64,000 nt of DNA from Thermoplasmata archaeon (GTDB lineage Archaea; Thermoplasmatota; Thermoplasmata; Lutacidiplasmatales; UBA184), in the NCBI GenBank assembly GCA_021796385.1, contig JAJYXQ010000007.1, forward strand, positions 36,546 through 100,545, given 5' to 3'. The notes below the pieces were generated by a model. That model saw only the letters and a list, made by a program, of their open reading frames with translations, did not search any database and was not told the DNA's origin. The position numbers were made by a program, and so were the translations under genes. Positions 35,414-42,357 of the stretch are shown here, piece by piece (within the stretch, counting starts at the first letter, position 1; the number at the start of each line of letters is the position of its first letter).

Positions 35414-37860
35414 ATGCTTCTAAATGGAGAATGCAACGTGACGGACGAATCACATGTGGTTGAGCAAACATCGTCGACAACCCCCCCGATTATTGCATCG
35501 GTGTGGGGACAAGGGCATACCCGGACTCTCCAATGGACCGTGGTAGCCGGGTTGTTGCTTTTCACGGCCGTCCCCGTCCCGGTTATCCTGATCGCTCCGC
35601 ACCTGTGTTGGTCGCTTCGGCACTCTCAGCGCCGATGACGCCGCTCCCCTCGGTGAGCATTTTGGACGCAAATCAAGAGCTCTGGGTCCATGCTTCCCTT
35701 CCGGTGCATGGGACGGCGGGGAACGGGACCGCACCGTACAGTTACGAGTGGTTGATGGCATTGAACGCCTGCTTGTCTTTCTCCAAAGCGGTCGTATGAC
35801 AAACCCCGGGGGGTTCCGGGGCAGCGGCGGGGTCCTCTGTCTCCTGTGCCATACTCCCCGGCACCCTTGCCGCGGGAACGAACTACTCCTTCGAGCTCCA
35901 GCTCAACGATTCGGCCACGAACCCTGAACGGAGCGTCTCGGCACCCTCATCCCCCATCCATGTGTTCGCACCGCTTGCGGTTCCTAACATCCCGACCGCG
36001 AGCGCCACCGCCTTAGACTGAGGACAAGCCTTGGACCTCGTGGTCCCGATCGCTCCGAGAGGGGTTGCTCCCTACCACTACGCCTGGTGGGTCTCAGTGA
36101 ACGGGGGAGCCTTTGGTCAAGCTTCGCTCTGCGCCATCCCATCGGGCACCCTTTCCGGCACCGGTGTCAACGTCACCTGTGCCATCGCTGCCATCAACCT
36201 CACGATCGGCTCGAGCTATGCGTTCGAACTCTGGATCAACGATAGCGCCAGCAGATCGGCGAATGCTACTTCGCCCTCCACTGTTTCCATCCCCGTGAGT
36301 GCTCCACCGGCTGCGCACGAACCCCTCCCGCTCCAATTCGTCGTCGACCTCGGAGAGAATCTTACGTTGATAGCCAATGTCTCGGGAGGCACGGGTCCCC
36401 TCAGTTACCAGTGGTACTCTGCGCTATCGTCGAACGCAACCGCCTGCACTTCAGGAACGCCTCTTCCCGGTGCCACGAATTCCGCGTATCGTTTCGCCCC
36501 CACCCGGAGCGGGTTCTTTTGTTTCGTGGTGAAGGATAGCGCCACGACTCCGGAAGAGGCAAACTCTCCCGTAGCCGATGTGACCGTAAACCCCGCGCTG
36601 TTGGCCCCTGCGGCGACCCCGGCGGTGGCAGTCTTGGACAGTGGTCAGTCTCTCACCCTCACAGCCGCTCCCTCCGGAGGTACCCCTCCGTACACCCTGC
36701 AGTGGTTCTTCCTGAGCCCAGGAACGTCATGCGCATCCGGTACCGCCGCTCCGGGAGGAACTGGGCATGTGCTCTCGATCAAACCTTCGAGCACGGGATC
36801 GTACTGCTACGCCGTGAACGATTCGACCTCATTCCCTCACCAGGTGTTCTCCCCGCCGGTCCTTGTCCCGGTCAACCCTGCCCTCACAGCCCCATCGGCT
36901 CCCGCACCCAACCCGAACGTGGTGGACATGGGCCAACCCCTTTCGGTAAAGGCGACGCTGGAGACCACCGGGACGGCCCCCTATTCCTACGAATGGCTCG
37001 TGTCCGTGAACTCCGGGCCATACTCGAAGGCTTCGCTCTGCGTTAACCCGAACGGAACGGGGGCCATTACCGGAGCATCGGAAACCTGCGCGGTCGCTCC
37101 AAGCGAACTGAGAGCCGGCGCACAGTACGCTTTTTAGATAGCGGTGAACGATAGTGCGACCACACCGGAGTTCGTTACCTCCGCTGCTTCGACCGAGGTC
37201 CAAGTGAACCCGTCACCTTCCGTGACGGGCATGACCGCCAACCCGAGCAACGTCGTGGCCGGAAACCCCACCAAGATCAACGTGAGCGTCTCAGGTGGAA
37301 CGGCGCCCTATTCGTATCACTATACCGGACTCCCCTCCGGGTGCGCTACCGTCGATTCTCCGCAGTTGAACTGCACCCCCCAGACTGCCGGACGATTCTC
37401 CATCAAGGTCACCGTGAGCGATTCTGTCGGAGAGACGGCGACCGGACTCGTCTTGCTGACCGTGACGTCGAAACCCGGATCGAGTGGTCCGACGAACAAT
37501 TCCACACCCACTTCCTGGTTGTCGGGCGATATCCTCTGGGTCTTGGTGGAGGTCGTGGTCATCGTCGTGATGTTCGCCCTCGTCCTGATGACCCGTGGAC
37601 GCTCCGGTGGTCAGGGCACACCGCCGACCACGAAGGAGGGCGAAGGGGAAGAGGGTACGGTGAAATTGGATGGGAAACCCTCATCGGATGGGAAACCATC
37701 GAAACCGGGGTGGAGCGAAGAATCCGAGCCGGGGGACAAACCGACCGATGCAACCCCTCCGGGAACCGGCGTGAAGCCAGAGCCCATCATCGCTTCGATA
37801 CCCCGGGGTCGTAGTGTCCGTGCTCGATGGCTTTATCGGCTCGGGAGGGTCTCCGCTCTT
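35414..37860 (+). pseudogene. Decayed Ig/PKD-like surface protein gene (one frameshift, three in-frame stops)
   Basis: The N-terminus (LLLFTAVPVPVILIAP signal segment) reads in one frame from 35414 or 35438, then the sequence continues in another frame from about 35595, implying an indel. In that frame TGA at 35797, TGA at 36019 and TAG at 37135 interrupt an otherwise continuous series of about five repeats of roughly 115 residues (APYSYEW ... FELWINDSA). Comparison between repeats places the TAG where a glutamate (YAFELWINDS) is expected and the second TGA where a Ser/Met-type residue is expected (LDSGQ, VDMGQ). A GLPSGC two-cysteine module, a membrane helix at about 37528-37600 and a charged tail follow. 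No stop separates it from pth2. Confidence 0.8.
37830..37837 (+). promoter_or_regulatory. Probable TATA box of pth2 inside the pseudogene tail
   Basis: GCTTTATC is centred 27 bases before the in-frame GTG at 37861. It gives pth2 its own leaderless promoter despite the uninterrupted upstream frame. Confidence 0.5.
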
Positions 37861-38235
37861 GTGGTCTCGGTTTCGGATCCCACCGCGCTCAAGATGGTCC
37901 TCGTGGTCCGGGGTGAGCTCGGGCTCTCCCCCGGGAAGGCCGCCGTCCAAGTCGCCCATGCCGCTGTGATGCTTGCCCTCGAGGGCCGCTCGAGGAAGGA
38001 CAAGATGTTCGAGCAGTGGTTGGAACAGGGACAGAAGAAGGTCGCCCTCCGTGTACCGACCCTGACGGAGATGGAGGACCTGCAGCACAAGGCACGTCGT
38101 TTGGGATTGCGCACGGTCTTCGTCCAGGACGCCGGCCTCACTGAAGTGCCGGCCGGTACCAAGACCGTCCTTGGGATCGGGCCCGGGTCGCCGTCCGATA
38201 TCGACCGGGTCACAGGTTCGCTCCCACTGCTCTGA
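37861..38235 (+). CDS. pth2: Peptidyl-tRNA hydrolase, archaeal/eukaryotic type
   Basis: Pth2 releases peptides from prematurely dropped peptidyl-tRNA. The block MVLVVRGELGLSPGKAAVQVAHAAV has the family's catalytic and binding residues, followed by WLEQGQKKVALRV, DAGLTEVPAGTKTVLGIGP and the C-terminal DIDRVTGSLPLL. The gene probably starts at GTG 37861 (124 residues), 27 bases after a TATA-like CTTTATC; ATG 37894 would give 113 residues. Upstream the same frame is open back to 37138 and encodes the membrane helix and tail of the decayed surface gene. A membrane-anchored fusion is possible but less likely than an internal start. Confidence 0.9.
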   Translation: MVSVSDPTALKMVLVVRGELGLSPGKAAVQVAHAAVMLALEGRSRKDKMFEQWLEQGQKKVALRVPTLTEMEDLQHKARRLGLRTVFVQDAGLTEVPAGTKTVLGIGPGSPSDIDRVTGSLPLL

Positions 38236-38259
38236 GCGATGCGCGTAAGTCCGCCCGGC

Positions 38260-38991
38260 TCAGTACCGCTCCACGAAGATACGGTCCTTGGATGCGCCGA
38301 GCTGGACCGAGAGGTCCTGCACGTCCGAGACCATCTCGGGGGCCCCGCAAATGTACACGTCGAAGTTGGACAGGTCCCGGAACCTTTCGCGTAGGGCTTC
38401 CTGCACATGGCGGGGTTTGACGGCCCATTCCGGATCGGGTCGGGAGAGAACATTCACCAGATGGAACCGGGGCCACGCCTCGCTCAGTCTCGTCCATCGT
38501 TCGTTCAGGATGATGTCGGCCGGGTACCGATAACCGACGACCAGGGTCGTGTCGGTCTGTGGTCGGTCCCGGTGGAGTGCTTGGATCATCGGAAAGAAGG
38601 GGGCGATACCGGTACCCGTGGCCACGAACAGGGCGCTCCTCCCACCTGGGTCATGGACCACGAACTTCCCGAGAGGGGCCAGCACGGTGAATGCCGTTCC
38701 TAGCGGGGCATCGCAAAGAAGGTTCGAGGCGAACCCCCCCGCCACCTTCTTGATCACCAGCTCGAACGCCGCGTGCGAACCCGGCTCCGACGTGATGGAA
38801 TACGAGCGGGTCACGCTCTTTCCATTCCGTTCCAAAAGGAAGGTGACGTATTGTCCCGCAACGGTGTGGATGGAGTCCCCTGAAGGCAGTTCGAACCGAA
38901 GGACATAGGTGTCGGTCGCGACCTTTTCCTTTCCCGCCAGTGTCACGGACCGGCGTCGCGCCGGTGAAGAGTTCCCGGTCATCTCAGCCAA
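38260..38991 (-). CDS. Ferredoxin/flavodoxin-NADP reductase-like flavoprotein
   Basis: The 243-residue protein has the two-domain ferredoxin reductase fold. FAD is bound by the RSYSITSEP motif (about 63-71) and the GGFASNLLCDAPLG loop. NAD(P) is bound by FVATGTGIAPFFPMIQALH, and the C-terminus holds YICGAPEMVSDV. No [2Fe-2S] domain is fused. It may pair with the 2x[4Fe-4S] ferredoxin encoded at 51755, though the two are 13 kb apart. It is convergent with pth2, with a 24-base gap, and stands alone. Confidence 0.88.
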   Translation of the reverse strand: MAEMTGNSSPARRRSVTLAGKEKVATDTYVLRFELPSGDSIHTVAGQYVTFLLERNGKSVTRSYSITSEPGSHAAFELVIKKVAGGFASNLLCDAPLGTAFTVLAPLGKFVVHDPGGRSALFVATGTGIAPFFPMIQALHRDRPQTDTTLVVGYRYPADIILNERWTRLSEAWPRFHLVNVLSRPDPEWAVKPRHVQEALRERFRDLSNFDVYICGAPEMVSDVQDLSVQLGASKDRIFVERY

Positions 38992-39082
38992 CTCCCGAAT
39001 CTTAGGGACTGAGAGGCTGGGTCACCACTTTCGTTCGGGTACAAGATATCGATGCCTTCCCAACGGGCGCCGTAAACCGACC

Positions 39083-39415
39083 TCACTTTCCGGGTACGTC
39101 CACGATCTCCTCCGAACTGGTGAGGAGGGAGTAGAGGATGCTGAAGAAGCCGACGACCGTGAAACTGGCGCTCGCCACCCACGCGGTAAGATAGTCGCCT
39201 GCGGTAATGATCTCGAACAGGATTCCGGCGAGCGCCGCTCCGAGCGAGACGAGGGCAAATCCAAGGGCCATGTAAAAGAACGGCCGGAGGCGCGTTCGCC
39301 GCCACGTCCGGTACGCATAGTAACTGATGATCCCGCCCATCACGAGGACGAGGATCATGAACGCTCGCAGGTACCATATCTCGGGGATGCCTAGGATCGT
39401 GGGGAAACTGGTCAT
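39083..39415 (-). CDS. Three-helix membrane protein partnered with an HTH regulator
   Basis: The start is ATG 39415, overlapping the stop of the HTH gene by ATGA, giving 110 residues. Three to four hydrophobic helices are visible (RAFMILVLVMGGIISYYAY, MALGFALVSLGAALAGILFEI, TAWVASASFTVVGFFSILYSLL). Similar small membrane proteins encoded next to ArsR-like regulators are widespread in euryarchaea (DUF7521-like, from memory). Function unknown. The coupling suggests a membrane sensor or partner acting on the regulator. Confidence 0.75.
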   Translation of the reverse strand: MTSFPTILGIPEIWYLRAFMILVLVMGGIISYYAYRTWRRTRLRPFFYMALGFALVSLGAALAGILFEIITAGDYLTAWVASASFTVVGFFSILYSLLTSSEEIVDVPGK

Positions 39416-39816
39416 CGCTTCACCTCCTTTCGCATCGCTTCCCACATCTGGCCCAGCCGCTCCGCGGCCAAGTTGCGATATCGAACCTTCACGATAAGCT
39501 TTCCGCCAATCATTTCGATCCTCACGCTCTCCAGCAAACTACGGAACAGCTCCAACCGCTTTCCATCTGACGTGATCGTCACGGACTGGATGGTCACGAG
39601 GCCCATGCGTTGCAATTCGTGGAGCTTGTGATAGACCGTGCTCTGGGGCAGGTTCAGCGCGACCACCAGGTCATGCACAGGCTGCGCCGAGGTGTCCAGC
39701 GTGAGGAGGATCCGACGGGAAGAAGCATCGCCAAGCGCAGCAAGGAAATCCTCCTCCGTGGCCTTCGGCAGGGTCACTCCCTCGCTCTCTTCCAAAGGGG
39801 GAATCTTAGCACCCAT
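39412..39816 (-). CDS. ArsR-like winged-helix transcriptional regulator
   Basis: ATG 39816 gives 134 residues. The helix-turn-helix is visible: EDFLAALGDASSRRILLTLD, then LVVALNLPQSTVYHKLHELQRMGLVTIQ, an ArsR/HTH_20-type fold. A basic beta-strand segment (IGGKLIVKVRYRN) and a C-terminal helix follow. No metal-binding cysteines are present, so a metal sensor is unlikely. It is translationally coupled to the downstream membrane protein and divergent from the CBS protein. Confidence 0.83.
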   Translation of the reverse strand: MGAKIPPLEESEGVTLPKATEEDFLAALGDASSRRILLTLDTSAQPVHDLVVALNLPQSTVYHKLHELQRMGLVTIQSVTITSDGKRLELFRSLLESVRIEMIGGKLIVKVRYRNLAAERLGQMWEAMRKEVKR

Positions 39817-39941
39817 CAGCGATCCCTGGAGGTGCGCTCGGCCGGAAGTCGAACGGCCGTGGGGCCTCCTCCCACCTGCGCAATCATTATCCTCACCAGC
39901 GTCTTGCGCATTCCACGCCGACCCATTCGGGAAGGTGCAGG

Positions 39942-40442
39942 ATGGACCGCATGAGGGATGTGACGGTGGAGGATGCGATGACCCGCTCGGTGTGGACGGT
40001 GCACCCATCCGACTCCTTGGAGAAGGCCATGAGCGTACTCAGGCGTAACGGTATTTCAGGGCTTCCGGTGACGGATGCCCGGGGGGTCGTGGTCGGGGTG
40101 CTCAGCGAGAAGGACATCGCGCGGGTCTTGTCGGAATCGCTCGGTGAGAACTCCTCGTACCTCCTTGAAGTTCTCGTGCACACAAGTCCTCGAGCGGGAC
40201 GGCAAAAGCCCAACCCTCGGATCGCGGACGGAGAGGCGAAGGAGATCATCCGGAGCACATTGACCTCAGTGACCGTCGCAGAGGCGATGAGCCCAGACCC
40301 CGTGGTGATCGGCCCGGAAGCCCCGTTGGATTCTGCCGCCCGGATCCTCAAGGAACGTGGCATCAATCGGTTGCCGGTCGTGGAAAGGGGCAAACTGGTC
40401 GGCATCCTGACCCGGCATGACGTGCTCTCGGCTTGGATATAG
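39942..40442 (+). CDS. Tandem CBS-domain protein
   Basis: The protein has 166 residues consisting of one pair of CBS motifs. The first is VEDAMTRSVWTVHPSDSLEKAM ... GLPVTDARGVVVGVLSEKDIAR, the second VAEAMSPDPVVIGPEAPLDSAA ... RLPVVERGKLVGILTRHDVL. Such stand-alone pairs bind adenine nucleotides or SAM and act as energy sensors. Adenylate kinase lies 98 bases downstream on the same strand, consistent with an adenylate theme, though each gene appears to have its own promoter. A GGAAGGTGC element precedes the ATG. Confidence 0.9.
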   Translation: MDRMRDVTVEDAMTRSVWTVHPSDSLEKAMSVLRRNGISGLPVTDARGVVVGVLSEKDIARVLSESLGENSSYLLEVLVHTSPRAGRQKPNPRIADGEAKEIIRSTLTSVTVAEAMSPDPVVIGPEAPLDSAARILKERGINRLPVVERGKLVGILTRHDVLSAWI

Positions 40443-40508
40443 TTCGCTTCCGACCGCCCTCGCTCTTTCCAGTCCCCGGACCCGGGTAGACCGGGAGATG
40501 TAATCACC

Positions 40509-40517
40509 CTAATATTC
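40509..40517 (+). promoter_or_regulatory. TATA box of adk
   Basis: CTAATATTC is centred 28 bases before ATG 40541, consistent with a leaderless adk message. Confidence 0.55.
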
Positions 40518-40540
40518 GTCCCGTCTTTCGGTCCGGTTCG

Positions 40541-41167
40541 ATGCGCATCGTCTTTCTGGGTCCGCCGGGAGCAGGAAAGGGTACCCAGGCCGAACTGGCC
40601 GCCGCCCGCCTCAAGATCCCTCACATCTCCACGGGCGACATGCTCCGGAGCGCGGTCGCCCGGGGCACGCCCGCTGGGAAGGACGCGGCCGAGTTCATGA
40701 ACGCGGGGAAGCTGGTGCCGGACCCAGTGGTCCTGAAGATGCTGGAAGAGCGGCTCCGGGAACCCGATGCCCGTTCGGGGTTCATCCTTGATGGCTACCC
40801 ACGCAACGTGGAGCAAGCCATATCGCTTGCGTCACTCACGCAGATCGATAGGGTGGTCTTCTTCTCGATCGACCTCGGTGCGCTTGAGGACCGCCTCGTG
40901 GAACGTCGGGTGTGCCCTCAATGCCAGGCGGTGTACAACCTCAAGTCCAACCCCCCCCGCGTGGATTTGCGTTGCGACCGGGACGGTATCACGCTCGTGC
41001 AGCGCCCTGACGACCGCAGGGAGGTGGTGGAGGCACGGTTCAAGACCTACCTAGAACAGACCGAGCCCCTCGTGCGGCACTACCAAGAACTCAAGCTGCT
41101 TCAGACAATCCGCGCGGACGGAACTCCCGAAGCGATAGCGAAGGAGGTGACGAAGGTCCTAGACTGA
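40541..41167 (+). CDS. adk: Adenylate kinase, long zinc-lid type
   Basis: This 208-residue enzyme interconverts AMP, ADP and ATP. The P-loop GPPGAGKGT (8-16), ISTGDMLR (29-36), and FILDGYPRN (81-89) are present. The LID domain has cysteines at 125, 128 and 145 with Asp at 148, the C-C-C-D zinc site of many bacterial long-form kinases. That form is also used by many euryarchaea, unlike the short crenarchaeal AdkA. It overlaps the following coiled-coil gene by one base (TGATG). Confidence 0.95.
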   Translation: MRIVFLGPPGAGKGTQAELAAARLKIPHISTGDMLRSAVARGTPAGKDAAEFMNAGKLVPDPVVLKMLEERLREPDARSGFILDGYPRNVEQAISLASLTQIDRVVFFSIDLGALEDRLVERRVCPQCQAVYNLKSNPPRVDLRCDRDGITLVQRPDDRREVVEARFKTYLEQTEPLVRHYQELKLLQTIRADGTPEAIAKEVTKVLD

Positions 41168-41583
41168 TGTCCGAGGGTCGGAACGATCCCGAACGGATGG
41201 CGACGATCGCCAAGCTCCTCCGCGACGCACTCGACCTCGCCGAGGGAGGCACCAACAAGCCGCTGGAACGGGAGAACATGGCCGGCCTGCTGGCCGGGGC
41301 GCTCCTCAAGTTGATCCAGCACCCGACCAAGGCACCGGGGGGGCCGCAAGAGGACATGTCCATCGAGTTCCTGCTCGGGATACTGCAGAAGGAGACCGAT
41401 CGACTGGAGGCGGCGAAGGTCGAGACCAAGCGAAAGGACACGGAACTGGCCCTGAAGCTGCAGTTCGCCAAGGACAAGGAAAAGGAACTCCAAGAGCGGG
41501 AGGCGGCCTTGGCCCGACTAGAGGCCCAACTCCGAGTGCGGGAGAACCTGCTCCAGAAGCGGGAAGCGGCCCGTCCCCATTGA
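41167..41583 (+). CDS. Coiled-coil protein coupled to adk
   Basis: The protein has 138 residues: an N-terminal helical part (MATIAKLLRDALDLAEGG) and a C-terminal half of charged heptads (KDKEKELQEREAALARLEAQ) predicted to form a coiled coil of about 60 residues. The family is not recognised. It starts at the A of the adk stop codon, so translation is coupled. No signal peptide or membrane helix, so cytoplasmic. Confidence 0.75.
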   Translation: MSEGRNDPERMATIAKLLRDALDLAEGGTNKPLERENMAGLLAGALLKLIQHPTKAPGGPQEDMSIEFLLGILQKETDRLEAAKVETKRKDTELALKLQFAKDKEKELQEREAALARLEAQLRVRENLLQKREAARPH

Positions 41584-41593
41584 GGCGGCAGCC

Positions 41594-41773
41594 CTACGAT
41601 TCGCTCGACGTGGCCTCTTGAAGGAAGGTCACCAGGAACTGCCGGGCGTGATCTGCGTCGACCTCGTTCAAGATGAGGAATCCCCGGCACAACTGCGCGA
41701 GCTGGATGCGGTCCGAAGCATCGGAGCCCGATTCCATTTCTGTGGTCTCGGTCATCATCCCTGGCCACACCAT
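41594..41773 (-). CDS. Small acidic protein, 59 residues
   Basis: The minus strand from ATG 41773 to TAG at 41594 encodes 59 residues, starting MVWPGMMTETTEMESGSD and containing a helical segment (RIQLAQLCRGFLILNEVDA, then ARQFLVTFLQEA). A TATA-like GGTTTATCT at about 41795-41803 lies 26 bases before the ATG, the spacing seen for other genes here. The family is unknown. Third positions are mostly G or C, as in neighbouring genes. Two further ATG codons at 41758 and 41755 are possible starts. Confidence 0.55.
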   Translation of the reverse strand: MVWPGMMTETTEMESGSDASDRIQLAQLCRGFLILNEVDADHARQFLVTFLQEATSSES

Positions 41774-41900
41774 GATTTAACATGGCATGGGAGCAGATAA
41801 ACCTAGCGCCGTACAGAGCGCGACGAATCCGACTTCGTTGCACCGCATCCACCGACCGGGGGCCCGCCCTTCCGGACGAGCGCCGCCTCCCGCGAAGGCT

Positions 41901-41906
41901 TTAAAG
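41901..41906 (+). promoter_or_regulatory. TATA box of the 104-residue membrane protein gene
   Basis: TTTAAA lies 26 bases before ATG 41930 within a GC-rich region. Confidence 0.5.
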
Positions 41907-41929
41907 CGTCGGTCTCCTCCGGGTCCCAC

Positions 41930-42244
41930 ATGGCAGCAGCCCAGGGCTCGTTCGGCAACCGGCGGGCGGGATACTTGGTGGGCGCCTCCTTCTTGGTCAT
42001 CCTCGGCTTTGGCGTGGGCGTCATGTTGAACATCGTGGCCCATCTAACGGCTCCGGCCGCAGGTTCTACCATATTCTTCGTGACGGTCTACCCGACGTGG
42101 GGCTGGTATGCGACATTGTCCATGGTCATCGGTACTGTCACAACCTTCCTCGGTTTGGGCATGCTTTGGCTCGGCTTGGACACACCCTATGGGCCACCCT
42201 CCCTTCCTGATACCGAGGGAAAGGTACCCGTTAGCACTCGGTGA
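41930..42244 (+). CDS. Small two-helix membrane protein
   Basis: The protein has 104 residues, with hydrophobic segments at about 15-38 (YLVGASFLVILGFGVGVML) and about 60-82 (TLSMVIGTVTTFLGLGMLWL). They are joined by an aromatic external loop with TVYPTWGWY. The family is not recognised. It has its own TATA-like box and ends about 110 bases before the thermopsin-like gene. Confidence 0.7.
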   Translation: MAAAQGSFGNRRAGYLVGASFLVILGFGVGVMLNIVAHLTAPAAGSTIFFVTVYPTWGWYATLSMVIGTVTTFLGLGMLWLGLDTPYGPPSLPDTEGKVPVSTR

Positions 42245-42292
42245 ACTGCCCGTTCGACCTCCATCCCGATGCGCGCTTCGCAACCGTTACTC

Positions 42293-42307
42293 TCCTTGGC
42301 GTGAGAA
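42293..42307 (+). repeat. 15-bp direct repeat, copy 1 (upstream of the thermopsin-like gene)
   Basis: TCCTTGGCGTGAGAA occurs here and again at 47688-47702. The two copies lie about 50 bases before and about 85 bases after the thermopsin-like coding region. Confidence 0.6.
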
Positions 42308-42326
42308 GAATTAACACATCAAAAGG

Positions 42327-42334
42327 CTAATATA
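42327..42334 (+). promoter_or_regulatory. TATA box of the thermopsin-like gene
   Basis: TAATATAC is centred 27 bases before ATG 42358, which favours that ATG over the in-frame GTG at 42346 and predicts a leaderless mRNA. Confidence 0.6.
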
Positions 42335-42357
42335 CTGGCCCCAACGTGCCAAACGTT

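Noticed and set aside
37135..37137. TAG as pyrrolysine or other recoding signal
   Set aside because: The same gene also has two TGA stops and a frameshift, and repeat comparison shows that a GAG glutamate codon is the likely ancestor of the TAG.
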